From positions 1,636,001 to 1,700,000 of the forward strand of contig OY282382.1 in NCBI GenBank assembly GCA_958295905.1: a stretch of DNA of 64,000 bases, in the 5' to 3' direction. How positions within the stretch are numbered: the stretch's first letter is position 1; each line of letters begins with the position of its first letter. The translations under genes and the position numbers were made by a program. The notes beneath the pieces were generated by a model. That model saw nothing but the letters and a program-made list of their open reading frames with translations. It did not search any database and was not told where the DNA came from. The DNA is from an uncultured Vicinamibacterales bacterium. Its GTDB lineage: Bacteria > Acidobacteriota > Vicinamibacteria > Vicinamibacterales > UBA8438. This document shows, one piece after another, positions 7,623 through 15,641 of the stretch.

Positions 7623-8372
7623 TCAGGTTCGCGCCGCCCGCCGGCGGGCCGTATCGAGGGCGAGCGCGAGCCCGGCCCCGCGGCTGAACCCGAGCGGCGG
7701 GTAGCCCAGCGCGTCCGCGGCTTCGTCGCCGTACAGGCAGGCAACCACCGTCGCCCGGTCGGACGCCGCCAGATACGGCTCGATGACCTGCCGCGTATAG
7801 GCGAGGTCGTCCGGGTCCAGGACCGGCTCGACACAGCCGGCCGCGGCCATCGCCGCGCCCTCCTGCTCCAGCATCGCGGCCATCGTCGTCGCGGCCCCGT
7901 GGCGGCGGATGTGCGCCACCCGATGGATCGCGGTCAGCACCTCGTCGCGGACGCCGGCCTCCGAGGGCGCCTCGCTGGTCCAGAGCAGGCCCACGATCCA
8001 GCCGCGCTTGCACAGGGCCGCGCCCTCGAACCGGTGGCTCATCTCGTTGCAGTAGCGGTTGGTCCAGCCGCCCCGGGCATCGTCGGCCACGACCAGCCCC
8101 ACCCGGAAGTCGCCCGCGACGCCGGCGGTTGCCGGCTGCGCCGCGGCCACCGCCGCCGCGGCCACCGCGTCGGCATCCAGATCGAGCAGGCGATCGAGCA
8201 GGACCGGCACGTGTTCCTTCCCCATCGGGTTCATGTCGACGAGGGGAAACTCGAGGTCGCCGGTGCGCGCGTCGACCATGGTGCGCAGATACGCCTCGAA
8301 ACGAGCCCGACCGCGGGGCAGACGGTAGAGCTCCCGCTGAATCCGCAGCAGGGGGACGAATTCCAGCTCCAT
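7623..8372 (-). CDS. Conserved-looking protein of unknown function
   Basis: I do not recognise this 249-residue protein. It has no signal peptide or membrane segment and is rich in alanine. Notable segments are LVDMNPMGKEHV near residue 45, an alanine-rich helix (about 75-85), a central GGWTNRYCNEMSHRF region with histidine, cysteine and aromatic residues, and a C-terminal GYPPLGFSRGAGLAL. The composition and absence of frameshifts argue for a real cytoplasmic protein. The start at 8372 is preceded by GGAGG eight bases away. It may be co-transcribed with the dehydrogenase-fold gene upstream (8616-9470), but a family D repeat lies between them. Confidence 0.6.
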   Translation of the reverse strand: MELEFVPLLRIQRELYRLPRGRARFEAYLRTMVDARTGDLEFPLVDMNPMGKEHVPVLLDRLLDLDADAVAAAAVAAAQPATAGVAGDFRVGLVVADDARGGWTNRYCNEMSHRFEGAALCKRGWIVGLLWTSEAPSEAGVRDEVLTAIHRVAHIRRHGAATTMAAMLEQEGAAMAAAGCVEPVLDPDDLAYTRQVIEPYLAASDRATVVACLYGDEAADALGYPPLGFSRGAGLALALDTARRRAART

Positions 8373-8418
8373 CAGCGCCTCCGGCCCCGCGCCGGCCGGA
8401 CGGCTGCCGGCCGGTTCA

Positions 8419-8590
8419 ACAGCCCGTGGTGAAACCCCGCGCCGCCCCGAGAGCGGCGAGGGCGCCAGCGGGCTGAAGAGCGCCCGCGGGCCGAGAACGC
8501 CCGTGCCTGACCAAGCGTGAGGCGGGCGCCGGTCGGGCATGGGCAACCGGCGAACAACGCAGTCAGGCGGGATGCATCGCCGCTCGAAGG
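8419..8590 (+). repeat. Family D repeat, copy 2
   Basis: It starts ACAGCCCGTGGTGAAACC and contains AGCGGGCTGAAGAGCGCCCG, CCCGTGCCTGACCAAGCGTG and CAGGCGGGATGCATCGCCG, matching 2258-2420. The head motif ACAGCCCGTGG is shared with family E. Confidence 0.78.
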
Positions 8591-8615
8591 CGGCGGGGAC
8601 TCTCGCCACGGGTTG

Positions 8616-9470
8616 TCAAGGGTCCGGTCCCCGCGCATTGTCGAGTTGCACGCGCTCGGACGGGCTCAACCGCGGCGTCACCACATCGCCCACCCCGCCC
8701 GCGTGCAGGGTCACCGCGACAGAGGGCGCCGATGCCGTCCGGCAGGACTCGCCGGCAACGAAGCACGTGAACGCCCGGCGCGAGCCGCCCGCCGCAACCG
8801 CCTCCACGACCCGCGCCGCGGCCGAGGCCAGGGCATGGGGACCGGGCGGCCACAGACGGTCGACGCGCCGCCGCACGCGGGCCAGCGCGGGCGGCGGGAG
8901 ACGGTCCTCCAGCGGACAGCCGCCGATCGACGCGCAGCTCCAGGCCACGACCGGATACGCCGGCGGCGTCCCAAGCACCTGGAGGACCACCTCCGCCGGC
9001 GAGATGTCCGCCTCGAGGGCAATCAGCGCCCGCAGGCCCGCGACCAGGGCTCCCGGCGCGGAACCGAAGATCCGGGTGCGGCGCATACCCAGCTCGCGGA
9101 CAGACCAGGCGACCAGCGGGCCGGCGTCGGCGTCCGCGCACACAACGGGCGTGTCCCCGGTCAGCCCCCTGATCCGTTCCAGCAGCGCCGGTCCCGGATC
9201 GGGCCGCCCGTCTCCCTTCGGCGCCGCGGCGGGATCGGCCAGGACCACGACCGCGGCCCCGACGACCGCATCGACCGCCGCCGCCGTCACCTTCGTCTCG
9301 AACCGCTCAACCGGCCCCGCCTGCCGAATGTCCAGTGCCTTGCCGGCGGCCGTCCCCCTCGCGGCATCGATCAGGCACACGGAACCGACCTGGTCGCGGG
9401 CGGCCAGCTTGTGCGCCAGCGCGCCGCCGAGCTCGCCGGCCCCGAGAATGGCGACCCGTGCCATGGCCAT
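8616..9470 (-). CDS. Malate/lactate dehydrogenase-fold protein without catalytic residues
   Basis: This 284-residue protein starts with a Rossmann nucleotide-binding motif, VAILGAGELGG, and follows the layout of NAD-dependent malate/lactate dehydrogenases (IDAARGTAAGKALDI, a helix after IFGSAPGAL, a VLGTPPAYPVV segment and ASIGGCPL). The residues that do chemistry in that family are missing: the GEHGD histidine/aspartate motif is replaced by GTPPA, the arginines of the mobile loop are not in place, and the LD..R arginine motif is GALVAGLR. It therefore probably binds NAD(H) or another nucleotide but is unlikely to be a normal dehydrogenase. It starts MAMARVAIL (9470) or MARVAIL (9464). TACAAT lies three bases before the first ATG. 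Confidence 0.72.
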   Translation of the reverse strand: MAMARVAILGAGELGGALAHKLAARDQVGSVCLIDAARGTAAGKALDIRQAGPVERFETKVTAAAVDAVVGAAVVVLADPAAAPKGDGRPDPGPALLERIRGLTGDTPVVCADADAGPLVAWSVRELGMRRTRIFGSAPGALVAGLRALIALEADISPAEVVLQVLGTPPAYPVVAWSCASIGGCPLEDRLPPPALARVRRRVDRLWPPGPHALASAAARVVEAVAAGGSRRAFTCFVAGESCRTASAPSVAVTLHAGGVGDVVTPRLSPSERVQLDNARGPDP

Positions 9471-9498
9471 CGTATTGTAGTGGTCTCCCGGCCGCCCG

Positions 9499-9745
9499 GG
9501 CGTCTGCGCCGTAGAACGTCAGAGCCGGTTCGCGGTGGGCGCTTGGCACGCAGGGGTGCGGCTGCGGCACCCGCGGGGCGCGGCCACGTTGCCCGGCGGG
9601 GCGCCTCGTGCGCAGGGGTGCGGCTCGCGCCGGCGCCGCCCAGGTGTCTGCGCCGTAGAACGGCGCCGCCTCCCTCCGGAGGCGCCGATTCCCTGGAGGG
9701 TGGGTTGGGCGGCAATCTGAGCCGCAGGCGACGCTCTCCGGGCCA
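9499..9745 (+). repeat. Repeat-rich gap with family B ends and box C
   Basis: The gap between the dehydrogenase-fold gene and lipB holds two solo family B ends (GTCTGCGCCGTAGAAC at 9502 and 9645), a short internal duplication of CGCAGGGGTGCGGCT, and one box C copy at 9692-9745. No gene is evident. Confidence 0.65.
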
Positions 9746-9762
9746 GGTCCCGGACGCCGGCG

Positions 9763-10485
9763 TCACCCGGCGGGACGGCGGTCGAACCGCCGGGCGAACT
9801 CGGTGGACAGGGTCGTCTCGACTTCGTCCCAGGGCGGCGCGGCGCCGAGGAGGCGGGCGAGGGAGGTCACGCCGTAGCCGGCGAGGCCGCACGGCACGAT
9901 GAAGCGGAAATGGTCGAGGTTCGTGTCGATGTTGAGGGCGAAGCCGTGGCTCGTCACCCACCGGGACAGGCGCACGCCGATGGCCGCCAGCTTCTCGCGG
10001 CCCACCCAGACTCCGGTCAGCCCGTCGATGCGCACCGCCTCGACCCCGAAGCGGGCCGCGGTGCGGATCAGCACCTCCTCCAGGTCGCGGACGTAGCGGT
10101 GCACGTCGCACCGGTTCGGCTTCAGGCTCAGGATCGGATAGCCCACGAGCTGGCCGGGACCGTGGTAGGTCACGTCGCCCCCGCGCGGGACATCGATGAC
10201 CTCGATGCCGTGCTCGCCGAGCCGCGCGGCGGGGGCCAGCACGTGGCCCTGCCGCCGGCGCCCGCTGACCCCGACGGTGATGACCGGGGGATGCTCGAGC
10301 AGCACGAGCCGGTCGGGGGCCTCTCCGGCCTGGCGGGACCGCACGAGGGCCTGTTGCCGGTCCAGGGCGGCCCGGTACGGCACCGTCCCCCACCGTTGGA
10401 CTTCCAGAGCCGGCAACCCGCGGGCCCCGGGGGCCCGGTCCGGCGCTTCGGGCTCGGCGTTCAGGACCGGTGCCCGGCGAGCCAC
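9763..10485 (-). CDS. lipB: Lipoyl(octanoyl) transferase
   Basis: This 240-residue protein is predicted to move octanoyl groups from acyl carrier protein to lipoyl domains in the cytoplasm. It contains the family's substrate-binding motif RGGDVTYHGPGQLVGYP, the GREKLAAIGV lysine segment and the FRFIVPCG block that carries the catalytic cysteine. About 30 N-terminal residues before LEVQRWG are probably poorly conserved. The gene overlaps the end of the E2 acyltransferase gene by 25 bp, a pairing that makes sense because E2 carries the lipoyl domain that LipB modifies. A later start inside this region is possible, for example nearer LPALEVQRWG. Confidence 0.93.
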   Translation of the reverse strand: MARRAPVLNAEPEAPDRAPGARGLPALEVQRWGTVPYRAALDRQQALVRSRQAGEAPDRLVLLEHPPVITVGVSGRRRQGHVLAPAARLGEHGIEVIDVPRGGDVTYHGPGQLVGYPILSLKPNRCDVHRYVRDLEEVLIRTAARFGVEAVRIDGLTGVWVGREKLAAIGVRLSRWVTSHGFALNIDTNLDHFRFIVPCGLAGYGVTSLARLLGAAPPWDEVETTLSTEFARRFDRRPAG

Positions 10486-11660
10486 TGCGGATCCTCCAGC
10501 GCGGTCTTGACCCGCGCCAGGAACCGGTCGGCGACCGCCCCGTCGATCAACCGGTGGTCGAAGCCCAGGGTCAGGAACGCCCGGAGCCGCGCGACGACGG
10601 CGCCGCCGACGACGGCCGGCCGCGGCTCCACCGCGCCCACGCCGAGAATCGCCACCTGGGGCTGGTTGATGATCGGCATCCCGAGCAGGGATCCGAAGCG
10701 GCCGGGATTGGTGATGGTGAAGGTGCCGCCCGCGACGTCTTCGGGAGCGAGCTGCTTGGCCCGCGCCCGCGCCGCGAGATTCTTGATCGCCTCGTGGATG
10801 GCGCCGACGTCCAACCGATCGGCCTGCTTGACGACCGGCACGATCAGGCCCCCGTCGAGGGCGACGGCAATCCCCAGATTGACCTGCTCGTGGTACACGG
10901 CGTTCGTGCCGTCGACCGACGCGTTGACCACCGGCATCGCGGCCAGGACCTCCGACACCGCCTTGGCGATGTAGGCCAGATAGCCCGGTGCGGTCCCGTC
11001 GGGGTACGCCGCCCGGGCCGCCGCGACCCCGGAGAAGTCGACCTCGAACAAGGTGTGGACGTGGGCCGAGGTCCGCCGGCTCTCCAGCATGCGCTCGGCG
11101 ATGCGCCGGCGCATGACGCCCATCGGCTCGATGCGTGCGCCGGGCTCGCCGGAGGTTCCCCGGACGCCGTCGGCGGCGCTTCCACCCCGGTCGCGGGCCG
11201 CCACGTGCGCCAGCACGTCGTCCCGGGTGATCCGCCCGCCGTTCCCCGTTCCCGCGACGGCGGACAGATCCACTTCGTGCTCGGCCGCGAGCCGCCGGAC
11301 CACCGGCGACAACCGCGCCCTGGGAGCGGCCGGGGGCGCCGGCCCGGCGGTTCCCGCCGGGGAGGGCTCGGCCGCCGCGGAGGGGGGAGCGGCCGCGACC
11401 GCGGGGGCCGTCACCGCTTCGCCGGCCGCTCCGATCACCGCAACCACCGAATTGACCGGCACCGTTTCTCCGGCCCGGGCTCGAATCTGCAGCAGCACCC
11501 CGGCGACCGGAGCCGGCACTTCGGCATCGACCTTGTCGGTCGACATCTCGAACAACGGCTCGTCGCGGTCGACCGGTTCGCCGACGTTCTTGGTCCAGCG
11601 GACGATCGTGCCCTCGGCGATCGATTCGCCCATCTGCGGCATCAGCACGTCGGTAGGCAT
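10461..11660 (-). CDS. 2-oxo acid dehydrogenase E2 (dihydrolipoyl acyltransferase)
   Basis: This 399-residue protein is the acyltransferase core of a pyruvate, 2-oxoglutarate or branched-chain 2-oxo acid dehydrogenase complex. In order it has one lipoyl domain (MPTDVLMPQMGES, with the modified lysine in EMSTDKVDAEV at about residue 43), an Ala/Pro-rich linker, a peripheral subunit-binding domain (LSPVVRRLAAEH to GRITRDDVLAHV) and the catalytic domain ending in FDHRLIDGAVADRF, which supplies the active-site His and Asp. Which 2-oxo acid is used is not decidable here, since E1 and E3 genes are not in the window. It is transcribed upstream of and overlapping lipB. Confidence 0.92.
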   Translation of the reverse strand: MPTDVLMPQMGESIAEGTIVRWTKNVGEPVDRDEPLFEMSTDKVDAEVPAPVAGVLLQIRARAGETVPVNSVVAVIGAAGEAVTAPAVAAAPPSAAAEPSPAGTAGPAPPAAPRARLSPVVRRLAAEHEVDLSAVAGTGNGGRITRDDVLAHVAARDRGGSAADGVRGTSGEPGARIEPMGVMRRRIAERMLESRRTSAHVHTLFEVDFSGVAAARAAYPDGTAPGYLAYIAKAVSEVLAAMPVVNASVDGTNAVYHEQVNLGIAVALDGGLIVPVVKQADRLDVGAIHEAIKNLAARARAKQLAPEDVAGGTFTITNPGRFGSLLGMPIINQPQVAILGVGAVEPRPAVVGGAVVARLRAFLTLGFDHRLIDGAVADRFLARVKTALEDPQWLAGHRS

Positions 11661-11694
11661 TCAGCGCGTTCCAAAGTGGTCCTGAATCGGCCTC

Positions 11695-11771
11695 GGAGTC
11701 TGCGCCGTAGAACGGTGCAGATTCCCGGCAGGGTTGGTCGGGCGGCGGAGCCGCAGGCGACGATTTCCGGG
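11695..11771 (+). repeat. Solo family B end plus degenerate box C
   Basis: GGAGTCTGCGCCGTAGAAC (11695-11713) is followed by a shortened box C (GCAGGGTTGGTCGGGCGG to GACGATTTCCGGGCT). It abuts the left end of family B copy 1 and lies upstream of the E2 gene. Confidence 0.7.
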
Positions 11772-11888
11772 CTGGGAGTCTGCGCCGTAGAACGATTTCG
11801 GCACGATTAGCCCCCCTTTATATAGTAGTCGTAGACCTTCAACTCCACTATATGTGGTGGCCTATTTTCCTGCGGCGCAGACTCCTAG
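11772..11888. repeat. Family B CTAG-ended element, copy 1
   Basis: This 117-bp element has ends CTGGGAGTCTGCGCCGTAG and CTGCGGCGCAGACTCCTAG, which pair as inverted repeats. Its interior is clearly AT-richer than the neighbourhood (TTTATATAGTAGTCGTAG, CAACTCCACTATATG). The final CTAG contains, on the minus strand, the stop codon of the HU-family gene at 11885-11887. Confidence 0.82.
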
Positions 11889-12181
11889 GCGTCGAGCACC
11901 GTGTTCTTGAGCCGGGCGGCGATACGCGCCTTGACGACGGCCTTGGCGGGGATCTCGATCGGGTCGCCGGTCGCCGGGTTGCGGCCGACCCGGGCCTGGC
12001 GCTCCTGCCGCACCAGCTTGACGATGCCCGGCAGGACGAACTCGCCCGACCGCTTGAGCTCGACCTCGCACAGTTCCTGCAATTCCTCGAAGAAGTCGCG
12101 CACATCCGTGCGCTTCATGCCGAACCGGTCACTGAAGTGTGCCAACAACTCGGCCTTGCCCATTCTTCGAGTCTCTGCCAT
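11885..12181 (-). CDS. HU/IHF-family DNA-binding protein
   Basis: This 98-residue protein belongs to the HU/IHF family of nucleoid-associated proteins, which bend DNA as dimers. Visible family features are GKAELLAHFSDRFGMKR at the N-terminus, the FVLPGIVKLVRQERQARVGR arm region with NPATGDPIEIPAKAVVK, and a basic C-terminus. Two starts are possible; I took the ATG at 12181 because GGAGAG lies about eight bases upstream, while the upstream ATG at 12208 lacks such a site. The stop codon is supplied by the terminal CTAG of a family B element, so the last residues (VLDA) may have been altered by insertion. Confidence 0.9.
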   Translation of the reverse strand: MAETRRMGKAELLAHFSDRFGMKRTDVRDFFEELQELCEVELKRSGEFVLPGIVKLVRQERQARVGRNPATGDPIEIPAKAVVKARIAARLKNTVLDA

Positions 12182-12208
12182 CGGTATTCTCTCCGTCGGC
12201 GCCGCCAA

Positions 12209-12847
12209 CCGTCGTCGCCTGCTTCAACCGGCGCCGCGTCCCGCGGGGATCGCACCGGGTCTGGTTCAGCGGGGGCGCGTGCCGCCGACCCCTCGTCGCG
12301 GCTCAACCCGTTCCGGGCCGAGGTCGGGCGCGCCGGGTTCAGCAGGGGCGCGTGCCGCCGACCCCTCGTCACGGGTGGTCGGCGGGCGGCATCGACCCGC
12401 GGTCTCGGGGCCGCGCCGGACATTCTCCCCCGGACGGCCGGCGTGGGCCCACGGACCTGCGTGAGCCGCCTGCCGAGCGTCAACAGCGGAACCAGATTAT
12501 AGGGAAAATCGGGCCGTCGTGCGGCACTTGCGGCGTCGGTCACGAAATAATTCGTGGGTCCGCCCGCCGTCGGGCGGATCGCCGGCCCCGCCAGGGAAGC
12601 CGGAGGTTAAGGGCATTCCGCGGGTGCTGCAACCCGCTTGGCCACGGTGTTTGTCAACCGCCGCCCCGAAAGTGGGTGCACGTCAAGTGAGGCACCGCCT
12701 CTGGAACGGGTCCCCGATGGATCCCAGGCGCCAAAGCCCCATGAAAAGCCCGTTCGGGAGGGCTCGAATCGATCGCTTTCACGCGTTCGGCAACACGGTG
12801 TTCCCCGGTTGCGGCCGCAGGGACGCTCCCGCTGATAGAATTCCGCC
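12209..12847. other. Gene-free stretch with degenerate repeats
   Basis: No convincing gene is seen. The block GGTTCAGCGGGGGCGCGTGC with its continuation CGCCGACCCCTCGTC occurs twice (around 12262 and 12337). Near 12670-12705 a block GCACGTCAAGTGAGGC with CTGGAA resembles 16763-16798. The last 100 bases precede queF and show no preQ1-riboswitch-like pattern that I can recognise. Confidence 0.6.
12836..12841 (+). promoter_or_regulatory. Candidate -10 hexamer TAGAAT, leaderless queF
   Basis: TAGAAT ends six bases before the queF ATG (spacer TCCGCC), so +1 would coincide with the start codon. No ribosome-binding site precedes the ATG. A -35 box is not obvious. Confidence 0.5.
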
Positions 12848-13228
12848 ATGTCGGAGCCGATCGAGACCTTCCCCAACCCCGAACCGTCGCGGGACTACGA
12901 GATCGTCATCCGATGCCCCGAGTTCACGTCGTTGTGTCCCAAGACCGGGCTACCCGATTTTGGCGAGATTCGCATCACCTACGTGCCGGACGCACGGTGC
13001 ATCGAGCTCAAGGCGTTCAAGTACTATCTCGTCGGGTTCCGCGACCGCGGCGTCTTCTACGAGCGCCTGACCAACCAGATTCTCGACGACCTCGTGACCG
13101 CCTGCGCGCCGCGCCGGATGGTCGTCGTCGGCGACTTCTCGGTGCGCGGCGGCATCACGACGACCGTGACCGCCCGGTATCAGCGCTCCGCGCCGGAACT
13201 GCCGGCGTCCGCGCCCCGGCAGGGTTGA
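12848..13228 (+). CDS. queF: NADPH-dependent 7-cyano-7-deazaguanine reductase
   Basis: This 126-residue protein matches the short (type I, unimodular) QueF enzymes, which reduce preQ0 to preQ1 in queuosine tRNA modification. The catalytic pair is visible seven residues apart, Cys30 and Asp37, in SLCPKTGLPDFGEI. The CIELKAFKYYLVGFRDRG substrate and NADPH region follows, then RGGITTTV. The last residues, PASAPRQG and the stop, run into a partial box C repeat, so the C-terminus has been reshaped. Other queuosine genes are not in the window. The mRNA is probably leaderless. Confidence 0.93.
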   Translation: MSEPIETFPNPEPSRDYEIVIRCPEFTSLCPKTGLPDFGEIRITYVPDARCIELKAFKYYLVGFRDRGVFYERLTNQILDDLVTACAPRRMVVVGDFSVRGGITTTVTARYQRSAPELPASAPRQG

Positions 13229-13251
13229 CTGGGCGGCCATCGGAGCCGCAG
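13219..13251 (+). repeat. Partial box C repeat at the end of queF
   Basis: CAGGGTTGACTGGGCGGCC with ATCGGAGCCGCAGG is a truncated, slightly diverged box C. The TGA in GGTTGACTGG is the queF stop codon. Confidence 0.6.
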
Positions 13252-13283
13252 GGCGCGCCCGCCGGCATGACACCCGTGGAGAC

Positions 13284-13619
13284 ATGACGGAGACATCGAC
13301 GACCCATCGCGTGGCCATCGGCGATACGCTGGACCTGCATACGTTCGCCCCGCGGGACGTGCCGTCCGTCGTCGAGGAGTACGTCACGGAGGCGCACCGT
13401 CTGGGGCTGCCCGAGGTGCGTTTCATCCACGGCCGGGGCATCGGCGTGCAGCGCCGAGCCGTGCGGACCGTTCTCGAACGGCATCCGCTCGTCGTCGAGC
13501 TGTGGGATGCGCCCGAATCCCGTCTCGGTGCCACCGTCGCCCGGCTCGCGGCCGGGGGGACGGGCGCCGCCGTGCCCGAGTCCGCCCCGCGCTCGGAAGC
13601 CGATGACCCGAACCGGTGA
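13284..13619 (+). CDS. Smr-domain protein
   Basis: This 111-residue protein is a single Smr (small MutS-related) domain. It shows the signature [18 protein letters not shown], with the conserved D-L-H, and [14 protein letters not shown], the H-G-x-G loop. Smr domains are nucleic-acid nucleases or binding modules in MutS2 and stand-alone proteins. The substrate here is unknown. The C-terminal 25 residues are low-complexity. Its end overlaps the following flavoprotein gene by 17 bp, indicating co-transcription, although no functional link between the two is known to me. Confidence 0.85.
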   Translation: MTETSTTHRVAIGDTLDLHTFAPRDVPSVVEEYVTEAHRLGLPEVRFIHGRGIGVQRRAVRTVLERHPLVVELWDAPESRLGATVARLAAGGTGAAVPESAPRSEADDPNR

Positions 13620-14289
13620 TGCCGCCCCGCCCCGCGGCGTGCCCCTCCCCCCCCGTCCGCGTGTCGACGACCGCGAGATGCTCGTGCGCGCCACCCGGCT
13701 TCGGGACGAGCTGGTCCTCCGCCGGAGCGTGCGGCAGTTCTCCGAGCGGCCGGTGCCGAGGGAGGTCATCGACGCCTGCCTGCAGGCGGCGGTGTCCGCT
13801 CCGAGCGGGGCCAACCGCCAGCCGTGGCATTTCGTGGTCGTGACCGACCCCGAGACGCGGCGGCGGATCCGATGGGCGGCGGAGGCGGAAGAGCGCTCCT
13901 TCTATCGCGACCGGGCCCCGGACGACTGGCTGGACGCCCTCGCCCCCCTCGGCACCGACGAGCGCAAGCCGTTTCTCGAAGAGGCTCCGTGCCTCATCGT
14001 GATCTTCGCCCAGCTCTACGACGTCGACGCGCAGGGCCGCAAGCGCAAGCACTACTACGTGCACGAATCGGTGGGCATCGCGACCGGCCTGCTCATCACC
14101 GCGCTGCATCAGACGGGCCTCGTCTCGCTCACCCACACGCCGAGCCCGATGCGGTTCCTGAACGCCATCCTCGACCGCCCGCAGCACGAGCGGCCGTTCC
14201 TCATCCTCGTCGTGGGGCATCCCGCCCCCGGCGCCACCGTCCCCGCCATCACCCGCAAGCCGTTCGACCGCGTCGTGAGCCGCCGATGA
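13603..14289 (+). CDS. Iodotyrosine-deiodinase-like nitroreductase-fold flavoprotein
   Basis: This 228-residue protein is an FMN-dependent nitroreductase-superfamily enzyme closest, by motif pattern, to halotyrosine (iodotyrosine) deiodinase. It has [13 protein letters not shown] and [16 protein letters not shown] (FMN binding). An E/Y/K-like lid region follows, from EAEERSFY to [10 protein letters not shown]. The segment [16 protein letters not shown] with [12 protein letters not shown] and the end [16 protein letters not shown] strongly parallel animal IYD. The threonine after the SLTH block corresponds to the flavin N5-contacting residue of that family. No membrane anchor is present, unlike the animal enzyme. 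The ATG at 13603 overlaps the Smr gene; a later ATG at 13678 is possible. Substrate assignment is inference. Confidence 0.82.
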   Translation: MTRTGDAAPPRGVPLPPRPRVDDREMLVRATRLRDELVLRRSVRQFSERPVPREVIDACLQAAVSAPSGANRQPWHFVVVTDPETRRRIRWAAEAEERSFYRDRAPDDWLDALAPLGTDERKPFLEEAPCLIVIFAQLYDVDAQGRKRKHYYVHESVGIATGLLITALHQTGLVSLTHTPSPMRFLNAILDRPQHERPFLILVVGHPAPGATVPAITRKPFDRVVSRR

Positions 14290-14342
14290 ACCGCACCGGC
14301 CCGGCCGGCGCCGCCCGGGCGCACGACAGCGGCGGCGCATCC

Positions 14343-14660
14343 GCAACGTGCGCGCTCCACGTTCGCCGCCGTCATCCCGGCCTTGGCGGCCCTGCCCGCC
14401 GGCCCCGCCCCCGGTGCGCAATAGCGGCGGCGCATCCGCAACGTGCGCGCTTCACGTTCGGTGCCGTCATCCCGGTCCTGGACCACCATCCCACGCTCCG
14501 CCACCGCCGTGCGCAGGGCAGAATCGTGTCGGGCCGGTCGGCAAGACGGTGGCGACCCCTCGAATCGGGGGCGGGCCGTCACGCGCAGTCAGCGTGGGAT
14601 GCTCCTGTCCTGGCCCTGGCGCCCCCTGCCCGCCGGCTCCGCCCCCGGTGCACAATAGCG
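14343..14660 (+). repeat. Two upstream copies of the peptidase gene's 5' end
   Basis: The start region and signal-peptide coding sequence of the gene at 14661 are present three times in tandem: around 14332-14410, 14415-14481 (continued at 14607-14650), and the gene itself. Each has GCATCCGCAACGTGCGCGC followed by CCGCCGTCATCC-like and GCCCTGCCCGCCGG blocks. The middle copy is split by a family A element. Confidence 0.78.
14482..14606 (+). repeat. Family A element, copy 3 (internally deleted)
   Basis: This 125-bp copy keeps both terminal inverted repeats but lacks about 45 bp of the interior. It is inserted in one of three tandem copies of the peptidase gene's 5' end and is flanked by GTCCTGG at 14475-14481 and again at 14607-14613, consistent with a target-site duplication. 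Confidence 0.82.
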
Positions 14661-15641
14661 GTGGTGCATCCGCAACGTGCGCGCTTCACGTTCGCCGCCG
14701 TCATCCTGGCCCTGGCGGCCCTGCCCGCCGGCTCCGCCCGGCCGGCCGCCCAGCGCCGGGCGCCGGTGCTCGACATCGATGCCCCCGCCTCGCTCCGGGC
14801 CGTCGCCGAACGGGTCGCCGGATACCCTCTGGGGGGGCTCGCCAACGCCATGATCCTCGCCGGCCTGACGGACCCCGGCCCCCCCATCAACGTCCTGCTC
14901 GTCGCCGAAGGCTCGGAGCTGGCCCGCAACACGCCGTCGTGGATCTCCGGGTTCGCCGACGCCGGGCGCAGCCTGGTGGTGCTCTTCCCCGAGCGCACCC
15001 GCCGGTATCCGACCGACTCGCTCGAGGCCCTGCTGCAGCACGAGGTCGCCCATGTCCTGATCTCGCGCGCCGCCCGGGGACGGCCCGTGCCCCGGTGGTT
15101 CAACGAAGGGCTGGCCCTCGCGGCGGAGCGGCCGGTGGGGTTCGAAGACCGGTCCCGGGTCGCCTGGACCCGGATCCGGCACGGCGAGATCCCGCTGGCC
15201 GAGCTCGAGCGTCTGTTTACCGGGGGGCGGGCGGCCAGTCAGCGGGCCTACGCCGTCGCCGGCGTCCTCGTCCGCGACCTGTTGCAGCGCCACGGCGACG
15301 CCGTCGCCGGCCGGATACTCGCGCGCCTCGGAGAGGAACAGCCCTTCCCCCGCGCGTTCGAGGAGGCGACGGGAGAGCCGCTCGCCGCCGCCGTGGACCG
15401 CTTCTGGCGGCGCCGGCCGGTCTGGATCCGCTGGATCGCGTTCGCCGGCCGGCCGCTGTTCCAGTGGATGGTCATCACCCTGCTGGCCCTCTGCGCGATC
15501 TACGCCCACCGCCGCCGCCGGGCCGAGCAACGCCGCCGGTGGGAGGAGGAAGAAGCGCTCGCTGTCGCCGAAGACCTGCTGCGGCAACGTCTCCGAGACG
15601 CGGACCCGCGCGCCCCCGGCAGCGCCTACGACAAGCACTGA
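14661..15641 (+). CDS. Exported or membrane-anchored zinc peptidase (gluzincin-like)
   Basis: This 326-residue protein has a signal peptide (about residues 1-28, ending PAGSA), a soluble domain with the zinc motif QHEVAH followed 18 residues later by FNEGLAL, the gluzincin pattern in which a glutamate is the third ligand, and a C-terminal transmembrane segment (MVITLLALCAIYA) before a basic, glutamate-rich tail. It is probably a periplasm-facing metallopeptidase; the substrate is unknown. The GTG at 14661 (or 14664) begins the signal peptide. The 5' end has been triplicated upstream and one copy carries a family A element. It is followed by the MpaB-like gene about 100 bp downstream. Confidence 0.78.
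   Translation: MVHPQRARFTFAAVILALAALPAGSARPAAQRRAPVLDIDAPASLRAVAERVAGYPLGGLANAMILAGLTDPGPPINVLLVAEGSELARNTPSWISGFADAGRSLVVLFPERTRRYPTDSLEALLQHEVAHVLISRAARGRPVPRWFNEGLALAAERPVGFEDRSRVAWTRIRHGEIPLAELERLFTGGRAASQRAYAVAGVLVRDLLQRHGDAVAGRILARLGEEQPFPRAFEEATGEPLAAAVDRFWRRRPVWIRWIAFAGRPLFQWMVITLLALCAIYAHRRRRAEQRRRWEEEEALAVAEDLLRQRLRDADPRAPGSAYDKH

Noticed and set aside
12700-12847. preQ1 riboswitch before queF
   Set aside because: No preQ1 pseudoknot-like pattern is visible, and the TAGAAT hexamer six bases before the ATG leaves no room for a leader.
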